Source: Schistocerca nitens (Eukaryota > Arthropoda > Insecta > Orthoptera > Acrididae). From it: a stretch of DNA of 64,000 bases. Positions 10,511 to 21,996 of the stretch are shown in pieces (positions within the stretch are counted from its first letter, which is position 1; the number at the start of each line of letters is the position of its first letter). The DNA is taken from assembly GCF_023898315.1 (NCBI RefSeq), contig NC_064619.1, positions 345,846,650-345,910,649 on the forward strand, written 5' to 3'. The translations under genes and the position numbers were made by a program. Under the pieces are notes generated by a model. The model was not told where the DNA came from, ran no database searches, and worked only from the letters and a program-made list of their open reading frames with translations.

Positions 10511-12022
10511 ATTCTATGGCGGCGCTTCCGGCAGAGACGTGGCACTGCCGCACCCAGCAATTGGGCGGTGCAAGCCGTTGTCTCCTCCTCTAGCGGCCAC
10601 TGCTGAACTCTTCAGTGGCATCTTCAGTGGCTGAATCGACTGCATCCTTTGTGGTATCGATGGGCGGTGATACCACATATTGGACACAATGAAGCGGAAT
10701 GGGGTACACCTACATGAGTAGAGTGTAAATAAAAGTGAATAAAACTGAGTGGATGAGCAGAACGACGTGCTTCTCGGACTTGAGTAAATGACTGCCTGAA
10801 GTTCACATGTTTCGACAGCGGGAGTCGAGGGACGATTACCGAATTAGTCGATAAGACAATAAGCCGGTCTGCAGTTCGCATGGCAACATAATGAGGCGCA
10901 TGCAACCCTGATAGCGGCTACGAGAGGCCAAGCTCAATAATATAGTGGTCGAGTAGTATGAAATTAGTAGCGGAGACACTGTACAAACGGCTAAAGAGCC
11001 ACAAACACTATGAAACTCTGTTGGTCTCTTCCCTGGCGTTATAACCATTTCGAAGCATTCAGTGATCAGGGAATATTATATTTCTGTGGTAGTGCGTCAT
11101 TTCTGTCACTGAACTACGGGTGGAGGGTAATAGCGTGTGTGACATATGTCTGCGAATGGTGTGTCGCATTCTGTGTGTTTTCGTACTTTAAATAAGTGTG
11201 CGTTGCACTCGTGAAACGGAAATTAGGAACGAGCTGGCATTTGTCCAGACGGGTGGTGCAAACCGCCTGAAAACCACAAAGAGTTTGAACTATGATCCAG
11301 TCTGAGATCCAAAGGTTCAGTCTGAGTGTGACTGATCTTACTGTGAAACAAAAATAGCACCCTGCGCCTTAAACCACAAGAACAGATAATTTAACATCAC
11401 AAGTAGAAAATTTGGACGTATAAGAAAAATTAAACCGGTTCCTCGCTAGTAGACACACAATAATGGTAGCTGTTTGTAAAATAATTTTCCCGTATATCAC
11501 AGCCTATACGGCTTTGTACGCATATCACTGCATAGTCAAAATGAGTAAATTAATCTTGAGAATTCTAAATACGATAATATGACGACGAACACCATACGTA
11601 AATGTTTTGTCTGATTATACTCCAATGGCCAATAACGTATATACTAGAAAATAATAATACTGTATTTGTAATGTATAGAGTACTTCTACAGATGCAACAT
11701 CGCGTTTGTGCTTGATGCATTAATCCATCTCATTGAAGTTGTTACAACGCAAAATAGGCTACTGACATTGAACATATCCCGTGCCAAAATAAACAAATTT
11801 TCTGAAATATATACAAATAATAAGCATAGGTCAGAAGAATTCAAGAATGACTCACAAATCACTCACTCGAAGAAATGTATTCTATTAAAACGTATAACTT
11901 TTTGTAATGTTAGTGAATAAAAGGACGCCGTGTTCGATTTTATTTTTTTGAGAATTGTGAAATATTGGTAACTGCAAACGTCATCTGCTGGTAAGAGATT
12001 CTTTAAATGACAGTGATAAGGG
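10511..12022. other. Unassigned stretch
   Basis: No coding frame with family resemblance and no SINE or transposon termini recognised. Background is AT-rich, especially 11.4-12.0 kb. Confidence 0.4.
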
Positions 12023-12187
12023 AAGTGGTTCAAATGGCTCTGAGCACTATGGGACTTAACATCTGAGGTCATCAGTCCCCTAGACTTAGAACTACTTAAA
12101 CCTAACTAACCGAAGGAGAGCACACACATCTATGCCCGAGACAGGAATCGAACCTGCGACCGTGGCAGCTGCGCAGTTCCGGACTGA
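12023..12187 (-). mobile_element. tRNA-derived SINE (family A), truncated
   Basis: Begins GTGGTTCAAATGGCTCTGAG and runs through the shared body to the B box region (GGAATCGAACC on +), stopping at GTTCCGGACTG. The tRNA-like 5' end (right side) is missing, as in abortive reverse transcription. No target duplication was seen. Confidence 0.85.
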
Positions 12188-13508
12188 AAAGGAAATACGT
12201 CTATTTTGTTATGTCGGAACCTTTAATAACACCAGACGAAATGTTTTGGATTTAGTCATCGTTGTGCCCATTAAACGATGCACTAATCATTTTGCGACTG
12301 ATATGGATCATGATTTCAGGAAAACTTTTTGCACGAGACGTGTAGGTTACACAGTATTGTTTCAAAACAAACCCGTTAATAAAACACTAGACAGCTAAGT
12401 GAAGCTGTACGTCCAAAGCTCTATGAGCGATAATAAGACTTAAATCCTCAGAGTGACGATTTAATCGCGTACAATGATAAAATGTAAACAGTTGTTGTAG
12501 CTGTCTTTATGAAAAAAATTGGCAATGATGGTATTTTATTCTTCACGATTCCTTCAAACGTATTATAACTTCTCTGCGCAATACTACGGCTGTAACGATG
12601 ATGTTAAATCTTACGAACCAAATGAATTGTTTTCTTCAGCACGCTTCGTGTGAGCATCTCTCGTGGGACACTGAATCTGTTTTCTAGCTATTCGTTGGTC
12701 AATACGTCGGTATATACCGATATATAGTGTATATATATACATCAATGTGCGTCTTTGAACCTGTGCTGTCAGGTTCAACATTTATCAACCGCCACGGTGA
12801 TTACTGACCTGTGTCAGACCACAGACAACGGTTTACTGTTGTCGGAAGCGGTAACCACGAGAGTTATTCATTCGAAAACATCGACAAGAAAAGTTGCTAC
12901 ACTTCCAATAAACGATGTTATCACGGAAGCCGCTTGTCTACGACCTCTCCAACTTGTATACTGATCCTGCATAAATAATTCCGACATTTAGCCGCCGCCA
13001 AAGCCGCTGCCGCATACTGATGTCAAGTTACACACGATCGCGGTCGTCAGAAAACCGCTGCGGTTACCACCAGACGCCGATTTTTTTTTTTCCACCTGCA
13101 GTGACTAACGTGGTTGACTTGCGTTCTTTGTGCCCAATTTCGCCGGGCGTAATTACAAAGGGAGACGCCATGGCGTCACCGCAAATTGACCGTACTCGAA
13201 CACGCTTAGATTGCTTTACCACCGCTCCACTAGCAGTGTAAAAAATCAATGTTTGCTCGAGGACCTATTACGAAATTGGTCCACGCAGAATGACGTCGTA
13301 TATCATGCTGAGCTAACAGTGATGCAAGAAACCAGTCCCGACCGGTCAGAGATATAAAAAGTACTGCACTACACACTGGACTATTTCGAATATAGATGTT
13401 TATTACAACAGAAAAAACTATTTTTGCCCACAAACGTTTATCGAGGTAACATTAAGCCACAGAGTCCACTGTAGTCTAACCGTACCAGGAACAGAGACAA
13501 GCTGCGTT
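12188..13508. other. Unassigned stretch
   Basis: No supported gene. A short AT-rich palindromic run (CGGTATATACCG, around 12709-12720) and adjoining TATATA tract are present. Nothing else recognised. Confidence 0.35.
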
Positions 13509-13700
13509 AAAAGTTACGTATCCGTGCAGACTAAAATGGGGAGCATTGTGACTTTATAGAATGGTTTCTCTACAACTACACCAGTATTTCATCTTTACCG
13601 ACCTAAAAGTTACGTATCCGTGCAGACTAAAATGGGGAGCATTGTGATTTTATAGAATGGTTTCTCTACAACTACACAAGTATTTCATCCTTACCGACCT
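13509..13700. repeat. Two-copy 96-bp tandem duplication
   Basis: Units 13509-13604 and 13605-13700 are head-to-tail and differ at only 3 of 96 positions (a C/T, a C/A and a T/C). The low divergence indicates a recent local duplication. No coding meaning is visible. Confidence 0.95.
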
Positions 13701-13931
13701 CGTCGACGACAAGAGGTTACTCTGTTTTACCTTCCTTTATCATTTGTTATCTTAACGTAGACTGCAGTTCTCTTGCACGTTTGACACCCTTGTCGTGAAC
13801 TTGGCTGTAGATAGGTATGGATACTCGCCGTTTGATACGTTTGTCGTATCTAGAGCAACAGTCAACAAACCGGTGACAACAGCCGCAGCTCACGAGAAGA
13901 TAATATGGGGAAAACCAGTCTTAAGTTGTCG

Positions 13932-14003
13932 TTATCACGACTGTAAAACTCTGAAGGAGACTTCACATTATCACGATTGTAAAACTCTCCAGAAGACTGC
14001 CAG
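13932..14003. repeat. Two-copy 36-bp tandem duplication
   Basis: Units start TTATCACGACTGTAAAACTC and TTATCACGATTGTAAAACTC at 13932 and 13968; the first ~21 bp of each are near-identical, the rest diverged. It lies 230 bp right of the 96-bp duplication. It keeps an open frame (13795-14073), but that frame has no family resemblance. Confidence 0.8.
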
Positions 14004-14073
14004 CAACAACATACGTTTTACACATGAACATATTTACGCAGGTTGCTTACTCAAGAGTAAGCTTACACCATAA

Positions 14074-15694
14074 ACTTTGCAACCTGTCACTATACTTTAA
14101 TATTTATTAATTACGAAGCGTGTTTCATTATCTGGAGACAATTTAAAATACTAGTCCAGTAACACTCTTCTCGAGAAATCAAAGATGTCAGTAATCAGGT
14201 AGTTGATTTGAATGAAGACTGAGTGTGTCTTTTCGAGACGTTAGCCCGCGAACTTCACATTCACCAACTGTTTGCTACAATAGGCACTGGCTTGCTGATT
14301 TTAAAATGTAAGATTTATGAACGAATCACTCTTCAGCTTCTCCAACAGAGACGGCTGCACTTACATTAGGAAGAAGAAAGGAGAAAGGAAGACGTGTTTA
14401 ACGTCCAGTCGACGACGAAGTCAGTATAGAAGACACTCACATTAGACGCTGATGCAGTGAACACATTGTGTCGTTCTCCAATGCTGATGGGCTTAATAGA
14501 CAAGGACTAGTTTGATGGTATAGTCACCATCGTATTCAAGGTGCAATATCAAAGTAGTGAGAACAATGTGAACAGTAGCCGTTACGTAAGGGAGGTTTTA
14601 GCTAATTTTTGGTGTATGGAGACATCCTTCAAGCAAATGTGCATGTCAGATATCAGTAGAGCACACTTGTGGTGACAAATTCTCAAAGCTTATTCCTAGA
14701 ACGACGAGTGACGCTCCTTATTTGCTTGAAAGGTCGTCCGTACAAATTAGTCAACTGTTACATGAAATGTACTCGCAGTAGCGAATATGTACAACCATCA
14801 GCGGTAAAAGGAAAGTTGTGCCGGACCGTGACACCAACCTGGCACAAATTTTCATTGTCATTCAGTTATACAGCTGACGGTTGTCCACATTAGCAACTAC
14901 GAAAATATTTCATTTATTTCATAATGGCATACACGTCCGAAGGAACACTGGATCGCACTTCTGAACAACACAGGCACGGCAGTACCGTATCATAGTCAAC
15001 TATTATTCGTTACTATTCTCTAGCACTCCAGCAAACACTTTTGATATTTTGGAAACTAGCATACAAATCACGTGAAAGCAGAATTTTGAAGGTTTACGGG
15101 TAGAGACCGTTTGCAGTTGCGTAATCATAATTCTTTTCGTATTATCAAGTGGGATGAAGATCATTATAGTCACAAGCAACTTTTTCTAAAAATACTCAAC
15201 TTTCATAAAAACCTGTATTATGAGTTCATAATATTGCTACACAAAGCTTAGCAAATCGGGATGTGCAAGCGGATACTAGAGACACAAAGGTAATGTGCTC
15301 TCTGAAGTCAGTTTTGTGTTCTTAAGGATATAATTTTTTGTGTTGACAGAATATAAATGACTGCAAAACTCTAAATATAAAGCAAATATATGAAAGAAGT
15401 ATAACAGCAAAAGACAGTTTCTCGTAGTCTGCGATGCAAATTCTCAAAAGCGGCATGCGTATCAGCCAGTTTAGCAGATCAGAAATAAGAAAAATGCTCC
15501 ATGTTCACTGTGAAGCTTTCGCTGTGTAAATGGATGACGGACGTTGAAATTACAAACTCGTCCGCTGTAATTAAAACTAGCCGAAATAAACGTGCAAAAA
15601 TAGACAAAACGGTAACAAAGTAAATTATTAGCTGAAACTACATTCAAACATCGGTGTAACTGGTTGGCGTTAGTTATTCAAAAACATTCCGTTT
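14074..15694. other. Unassigned AT-rich stretch
   Basis: No supported gene, SINE or terminal repeat. Only short chance frames (for example 14669-14893). Confidence 0.35.
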
Positions 15695-15740
15695 TAAAAT
15701 TATAAACAGCCGACCAGTTGCAATGGACAAAGAAATTCTT

Positions 15741-15778
15741 TACCTAGGTTTCGACAAATATAAATTTGTCTTCTTCAG
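15741..15778 (-). ncRNA. Hammerhead-ribozyme-like core, left palindrome arm
   Basis: Reverse-strand mirror of the 16151-16188 motif: CTGAAGA (15772-15778 read in reverse), a 7-bp GACAAAT/ATTTGTC stem, then GAAA (15749-15752) and the ACCTAGGT minimal stem III. Conserved core bases are intact. Helix I is short, about 3 bp. Confidence 0.55.
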
Positions 15779-16150
15779 AAGGTAACAATTTTACATTAGT
15801 AAGGACTAATGTACCATCGCCGTTTTTACAATTGTCGGCATAGATCCATGTGTCAAAAATAAAATATAGCTCTAGAATTAGGGTTTGTCACGTTAATATA
15901 AAATAGCTCATGGATCTTGCAGAGCTTACAACCGACTGAGTGTAATCGGCGAGCGTAGTTTTCAGAGTAAGTACGCTCGCCGATTACACTCAGTCGGTTG
16001 TAAGCTCTGCCAGATCCATGAGCTATTTTATATTAACGTGACAAACCCTAATTCTAGAGCTATATTTTAATTTTGTCACATGGATCTATGCCGACAATTG
16101 TAAAAACGGCGATGGTACATTAGTCCTTACTAATGTAAAATTGTTACCTT

Positions 16151-16188
16151 CTGAAGAAGACAAATTTATATTTGTCGAAACCTAGGTA
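16151..16188 (+). ncRNA. Hammerhead-ribozyme-like core, right palindrome arm
   Basis: CTGAAGA (16151-16157) fits the invariant CUGANGA. It is followed by helix II with a GACAAAT/ATTTGTC stem and TTAT loop, then GAAA (16177-16180) and CCTAGGTA, which gives a two- to three-pair stem III and a UA cleavage dinucleotide. Helix I forms CTT/AAG. This is the minimal type I layout reported for Penelope-like elements. Self-cleavage is inferred, not shown. Confidence 0.6.
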
Positions 16189-16253
16189 AAGAGTTTCTTT
16201 ATGATAATAAATGAAAAGCACCAGTTTGCTTTTGTTCTACAATATTATTTTTA

Positions 16254-16299
16254 TTGCTAACCGGTTTTCGGCTTACAAGGCCATCTTCAGGCATTGCAA
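16254..16299 (-). ncRNA. Third hammerhead-like core, within the right-arm extra segment
   Basis: Reverse-strand reading: TGC then CTGAAGA (16284-16290), helix II GGC...GCC with loop, GAAA (16266-16269), ACCGGT as a loopless stem III, TA, then GCA closing helix I. The core is conserved; helix II is weaker than in the neighbouring motif. It stands in the same element but in opposite sense to the right-arm core. Confidence 0.5.
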
Positions 16300-16322
16300 C
16301 TGGTCGGCTGCTTATAATTTTA

Positions 16323-16858
16323 TTACGTGAAACCGTTTCTGTTGTGCAGTTATGTTTAAAATAGTTAAATTTCCGTTTGTTAATTTCAGCACACCAGCAT
16401 TTGAACTCGTCCCACACCTAAGACCAACAAAAGGTGTTAAAGTTTTGCTTGAACACGATATTCAGTCTCAGAAACGCAGCTTCGGTGATTTTGCCCTACA
16501 CTGCTGGACGCTACAATTGCAGCACGATGAAGATGGCAAGGAACAAAATTAAAACTGGGATGAAGGGATATGTAAACGATTAGCATTTTAGTGCAATCAC
16601 ACAAATTCGGTAGATGTAATGCCATCTACATTATTCATAAAAGGTAAAATTATAAAGCGGATTTCTCATTCAGAAATAAATTTGAATATTTTCTTATTGT
16701 GTGATGAAAACGTGTCATAGCTTGTCCGAAGAAAGACAAACGTTATATAGAGACTGCGGTTTATCATTCCACGATATTGTTGCTCGCGGTGGTCAAGAAT
16801 ACATATCGAACTTAAGGATTCAGGAGAGCAAAAACACCATCCAGAAATTCTGAAACCC
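16323..16858. other. Unassigned stretch
   Basis: Short chance frames only. Nothing recognised between the palindrome and the SINE tail at 16.86 kb. Confidence 0.35.
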
Positions 16859-17023
16859 CATGCGTCTAGCACCCGAGAGGACAGACGTATTAAGACACAA
16901 ATTAATTCCAGACGTTGACTGCAAGCGGCCAATGATTGAAATCAAAGGGAAAAGTTGAAAATTTGTGCTGGACCGGGATTCGAACCTGGGTCTCACACTT
17001 ACTAGGCAGAAGCTCTGACCACT
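16859..17023 (-). mobile_element. tRNA-derived SINE (family D), 3' part split by a LINE
   Basis: Reverse-strand copy: body on the left, then TTGAAAATTTGTGCTGGACC, the B box (GGATTCGAACC on +) and GCTCTGACCACT at 17012-17023. The tRNA head stops exactly where a poly-T run begins; the rest of the head is at 21926-21975 beyond the LINE. Homologous to the forward copy at 22.24 kb. Confidence 0.75.
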
Positions 17024-17202
17024 TTTTTTAAATTTGTTTTTCATTTTGTATTGTATTTATAGATTTATTTTTGTTTCATTACAAAGAAAGACCCTACAGC
17101 TGCCGTAGCCGAGCGTCCGAGTCGTCTTCTCGTCTGTTGGGAGGGGTTCCCCCCTATTCCGTCCGTAGAGGATCAACATGCTCCATGGATTCTTCTTCAT
17201 TT

Positions 17203-20200
17203 TCAGCGTCTCATACCCGGAACGCCCCAGTGAGCAGGAGGATCAGCAAATAATGAACCTAAATAATTTGCGAAATGAGTTCTGTACTTCGGGTGGCGGC
17301 TGAAAGCTGCATGTGTCGTCATCAATAGGGACCAAAAGTCTAGTGTGCCTTTGGGAGCATCGCAAAATATGTAGTAAACGGCCATGCCTTTTAGCCAGTT
17401 AACGGCGTTCGTTCTGGTTGATGGAAAGTATACGCCGTCGGGGCGCAATACGTCATCAGGGGATATAGACTCCGGCAATCGCCGCAAGAGTAACGCCAGC
17501 ATGCGCTGCGTCAGTAGCCAGCACTCGCTGGTCGCGGCACGCGTCAGACGGTGTGCATCCGAATCAACGACTGAGCATGTCGGACACAAGGGGTTGTCCG
17601 TCAGATGTATGGAATGTAGCCTCTGACGAGTAGCGAACTTCCCATTTACAACCACGTACCACAATGAACGCACTGTCGTAGGTAGAAAAGGCATGTGTAC
17701 CGCTCGCCACACCGTGTTCCAGGCAACTTCAGGATGTCTGTGGGCGACCGTATTTACAGGTTGCTGCTGTTGATAGAGGCGATAATAGTCTTTTGTGCTG
17801 GGCTTCCGTGTCGTCGGAAGTTCTGACCGTAAGTAGCTGAAGTCAATCAAGAACTCTCTGATGTGGGTGAGTGCCAGTAAAATGTGTCCTACAGAAACCG
17901 GGGGATGCAGAGAGTGTGGTGCCACTTCCGCTATCAGGGTGCCCGTCAGAGTGGCGTGGGCAGAGGTCCACGTGCGATGCATAGTGTTGAGATAAAGCGA
18001 TCGCGCACAGTTACATACGTGAATTAAACTGATACCGCCCGCCCGCTGCGGCAGTGTCAGGGTGGCATATCGGACTTCAAAAACCAGACCGGTGCTTACG
18101 AAATGTCCATATGCTGCTTGAAATCTGTCAGCCATCGTAGCCGTCAAGGGAAGGATATGCGCAAAATAGTTCAGTTTTGAGACAAGATAGGTGTTGACAT
18201 GACGTGTTCTGAGGAGCATATCCAAGCGACGCAGTTTGTTGTCCTGCAGCAGAGCACGTGTCTGGTGTAGGAGCAGGCGGTACGTAGCCGCCGCCGTGCG
18301 GCGGACATTGCTATAGAATTGCACTCCTAAACACTTGAGTACGGGCACCTTGTCAAAGGGCACCGCCGTTGTGTGGGAAAGCCCCCCTCCGACATCAATG
18401 TATTTTAATGTATTTTGTCTACTTCACGTTGATGACGCTCCCAGCGACCGCCCGTACTGGCGTAGCCACTGTAGCGCCACATGCATTTCATCCTCTGATC
18501 TGGCCAGGAACACCACGTCATCGGCGAATGCACCACAACGAAATGTCACGTCCCATAAGGAGATACCAGTTAATCGCTGCCGTAGACCATGTAAAGCTGG
18601 TTCAAGCGCTGCAGCAAATAATATACCCGACAGGGGCCACCCTTGTCGCACTGACCGTCCAACAACAATGTGACCAGACTGATAACCGTTGACCATCATG
18701 CGGGAGCGCGCTCCGTGGACCAGTCGAAGGACCACCTATGCAGACTCCGGAGAGAAGCCCATGTGTTGCAAAGCTGCGCGTAAGAAGCCGTGGTCGACGC
18801 GGTCGAATGCGTGGTCAAAATCTACGGCGACAAGGGCGCCTCATATTTTGCAGGCCGCCGTCAAAGCAATTACGTCGCGGTATGCTCCTAACGCCGTATG
18901 AATGTTGCTGACACCACCTAAACATGTCTGATCGGTGTGGATGGCGTTCCCGATAGTGGTGTGGAGACGCGCGCGGAGGATACGGGCGAAGATCTTGTAG
19001 TCGTTGTTGAGGAGTGTGAGTGGGCGAAAGTCCTGCCACCTACAACCACCATTCGGTTTCGGTACTGGGATCAAGATGCCTTCTGTGAATTCTGTGGGGA
19101 CAGTGAAATCAGGACGGATCAGGTCTTGAAACATTTGGAGCCACTTGTCGCCCATAAGGTCGTAAAAAGTGCGGTAGAATTCCAGGGGTAAAAAGTCCGG
19201 TCCAGGCGACTTGTTCGGTGCTCCACGTGCCAAGGCCGATGTCAGCTCGTCGGGTGTAATGGGCAACAGCAGACTATCATCGGGTGCCACGTCCAGAGGG
19301 GCGGGAAAATCGTGCAACAGCTCGTCATAATCACGTACATTTCGCGGATCTTCCATGTACAAGGTCCCATAGTGTCTGGCGAACGTGTGCGCGATGTCCG
19401 TTTGTGTCAATGCGCGGCCGCCCTCCTCCGTGTTTACCGCCGTAATGAGCTGACGTTTGCGGTGGCGCCTCTCGCGCACAATGTGATACACTGACGCCGT
19501 TTCGTTGGGGATACAGTCTTGCACTCGCGCACGGATGCGGACACCTTCTAGCTGCTCTGTCCTGATGCGAAGTAGACGAGCTTTGATGCGCTGTACAGAC
19601 ATCTGACGTAACGCTGTATAGTAAAATTCCGATGTTGCCCTTTGCCAGTTTGCTCTGTCTCACCCGTAGGCCATCAAGGTCTTTCGGAGTGCAGGTTTGA
19701 CACTTCCCAGCCACCACAGCAACGTGGAAGCATACATGGGCAGGCGCCTGATGCATCGACGCCACGTGTCAGTAACTGCTCGCCGACACGCTTCCTCGCG
19801 TAGGAGGGACACGTTTAGCGCCCACGGGCCCCTGCTGCGTCTTGTGAGTTGTCGGGGTAAGGTGACAGTGCAGATGTACGCGAGATGGTCCGTGAAGGCC
19901 GTCGGTCAGAGTTCTGCATCACGGGCTGCTGTGCGGAGGGCACGCGAGACGTATATCCGGTCCAGACGACTGGCAGAATGGCTGGTAAAGTGCGTATATC
20001 CACTCTGGGTCCCATGATGTAAGAGCCATGTGTCGTGGAGCGCGAGGTCACGTATCAATGCTTGTACAGCCGGGCATGGGACGTAATGCGGTATAAGGTC
20101 CTCGGGCCGCAGAACACTGTTATAATCGCCACCCACTATGTAATGGTCCATATTTCCTTGCAACAGTGGGGCTACCTCCTCCGAAAAGAAGACATACCTG

Positions 20201-20532
20201 TCACCACGGTGCGAATTACCGGAGGGAGCGTAGACGTTAATGAGGCGGACTGCGCCAAGTGTGAGTGCGATGCCTCGCCCGTTCGGCAAGTACGTCACGT
20301 CCGTCGCGTCTATGCCATCTCGGAGAAGGATGGTCGTCCCTCCTGAGCCATAACCTAAGGGTAGGCTGTAGGTGGTGTAGCCATACAGGTCCAAACGCAG
20401 CTCGGCACGGACCTCCTGGAGAAGGGCAATGTCCAAGTCTGCCGCTCTGATCATGTCGTGTAACAGACGGGTCTTGACAGTAGAGTAGACACCATTTACA
20501 TTGACTGTTCCCACACGGTATGACTGAGACAT
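17203..20532 (-). pseudogene. Tx1-like LINE ORF2 (endonuclease-reverse transcriptase), copy 1
   Basis: ORF2 nicks target DNA and reverse-transcribes the element RNA there. The reverse strand starts with MSQSYRVGTVNVNG (20532), an apurinic-like endonuclease with LLQEV, GGDYNS and SRLDRIYVS motifs intact. Reverse transcriptase pieces follow: APNKSPGPD, LIPVPKPNGG, RPLTLLNNDYKIFARIL (18841-19602), then VRQGWPLSGILF and the catalytic FADDVVFL (18424-18735). The last open part, 386 codons to 17203, has the zinc-finger-like CPTC...DAH and the conserved C-terminal domain. At least four frameshifts separate the pieces, so no single protein can be made. Confidence 0.85.
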
Positions 20533-20933
20533 ATCAAGTGGCGGAGGCAGTGTGCCGGTGCAAGCCCACAGTGATCACACACACCAAACAGCCATCCATC
20601 TGCATGCTGTTCATTACTGTGCCGTATGAGTCCCTGACTGGCAGAGCCCTCCAGGCTCAATGTCAGCCATGGGCTCTGGTGGAGATATCGATGGTTGCTG
20701 TGCATCATCTGCCTCCATATCGTCTGCCCAATCACCAAGACGATTGTGATGTCATTGGGGCTGGTCGCTTTCACAGGAGCCCACATTTTGGGAGTCGACG
20801 CAATGCGCATCGTTTTCTGGGGCACCAAATTTAGGAGAGTGTTCCTTATCTTCAGGCACCTTCTGGTGAATGATGCCACTGGAGTCCGTTGCAATTGTGG
20901 ACGAGTCAACGAAGTCGATGTCTTCCGCCGGCT

Positions 20934-21797
20934 TCACAACCCGTCCTGTTCTTCAGCTGATAATCGCCTCTTCTTGTGTCGCTTGGGTGATTTTTGCTTT
21001 CGGGTCCGAGATTCGACATCCACCGGAGGGCGGGGCTCGACACAGTCTCGGTCGCTAGGAACCCCTGTGTCCGATCCCGACAGTGACGGTGGCCGGGTGC
21101 TCACTACGCTGCGGTGGGCAGAGGCTGTAGGAACCTCTGCACCGTTGGGCTGCGGCGTCGTCGACGGCGCTGAACCTCCAACGGAGCTGGCAGCGGCTTG
21201 AGGAGGTAGCAGGTTTTGATCATCCATCACATCATGTCGTGCCGCCTCCACATATGTTAGCGGGAGAGAGGTCATAGCGGATCGTTGGGGAAGTTCATTG
21301 CGGGTCACCTGAACGAGGCGGCGCTGCAGACACTCAGTTCTAACATGGCCCTCCTGGCCGCAGCCCGAGCAGGTCCTCGGTTGTCCATCATATATAACAA
21401 TTGCGCGGCAGCCACCAACGAAAATATATGATGGAACGTGCTTCTGAAGTTCTATGCGCACTTGTCGTACCCCGTTAAGGACAGGGTACGTTTCGAATGT
21501 GTTCCATTTCTCCTCTGTGTGGCTCAGAACTGTGCCGTATGGCCGCAGCGCATCAACGACTAGGTTGGCAGGAACTTCGAACGGTAGTTCAAAGATGCGA
21601 ACGGTACGCACCCCCAGACCAGCATGGTCAACTCCTACCACGCTCACATTACCGTCTGCGTGACAGAAGCGAAAGCCGTCTTGTGGTTCTATGTGCATGA
21701 TGTCTCGTAGAAACCGTTTAATTTCATGGGCCTTCGGTCTCGTGTACGATGCGTTGAACGTTAGTTTGATTGTAGCTTTTCGATATGAGAACGCCAT
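20934..21797 (-). pseudogene. Tx1-like LINE ORF1 (RNA-binding, CCHC), copy 1
   Basis: A 287-codon frame starting MAFSYRKATIKLTF. ORF1 proteins coat the element RNA. A zinc knuckle CSGCGQEGHVRTEC lies near residues 129-142, and a basic KQKSPKRHKKRR stretch near the end. Compared with the 432-codon copy 2 it lacks about 35 residues between MHIEPQD and the HADGNV segment, and its end is frameshifted: related text continues at 20752-20937 in another frame. So it is damaged though mostly open. Confidence 0.8.
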
Positions 21798-21925
21798 GGC
21801 TGGTCGATACAGGTACTATAAGGTAATACAACGACGCGACCGCGCGCTAGCGGGTAAACAACACCTGCGGAGCACTGCCCCTGCGCGCCGAGCCCGTCCG
21901 CACGGTATCACGGCTGAAAGCCGAC

Positions 21926-21985
21926 TATGTTTTGCTAAGGCAGATGCTCTGACCACTAAGCCATCCGGACACAGTGAAAATGCGA
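21926..21985 (-). mobile_element. tRNA-derived SINE (family D), 5' head displaced by the LINE
   Basis: Holds the tRNA-like start of the SINE whose body is at 16859-17023: GCTAAGGCAGATGCTCTGACCACTAAG reads in reverse as the D-family head, ending at CATCCGGACAC. It faces a forward family D copy (22235 onward) head to head. Confidence 0.7.
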
Positions 21986-21996
21986 TGACCATAGTG

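Larger units (their letters stand above)
15695..16322. mobile_element. Large palindrome of inverted Penelope-type terminal repeats
   Basis: Left arm 15695-15957 and right arm 15972-16322 are near-perfect reverse complements around a 14-nt loop (15958-15971). The right arm has about 86 extra bases (roughly 16203-16288) relative to the left. Each arm carries a hammerhead-like core, and the extra segment carries another. Such ribozyme cores are known from the terminal repeats of Penelope-like retroelements. I infer two inverted partial terminal repeats with no reverse transcriptase between them. Confidence 0.7.
17024..21925 (-). mobile_element. Tx1/L1-like LINE, near full length, frameshifted (copy 1)
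   Basis: A ~4.9-kb reverse-strand non-LTR retrotransposon. The poly-T at 17023-17029 is its 3' poly-A tail, and the 5' end near 21925 (GTCGGCTTTCAGCCG read in reverse) matches that of copy 2 at 29806. It encodes ORF1 with a CCHC knuckle and ORF2 with endonuclease, reverse transcriptase and a C-terminal zinc-finger-like domain. A ~22-bp near-identical sequence ending GCTCTGACCACT flanks it (17002-17023 and 21935-21956), consistent with target-site duplication inside a family D SINE. Confidence 0.85.

Noticed and set aside
17384-21201. Several forward frames of 60-168 codons across the LINE
   Set aside because: Antisense shadows of LINE ORF1 and ORF2; the reverse strand holds coherent domain order.
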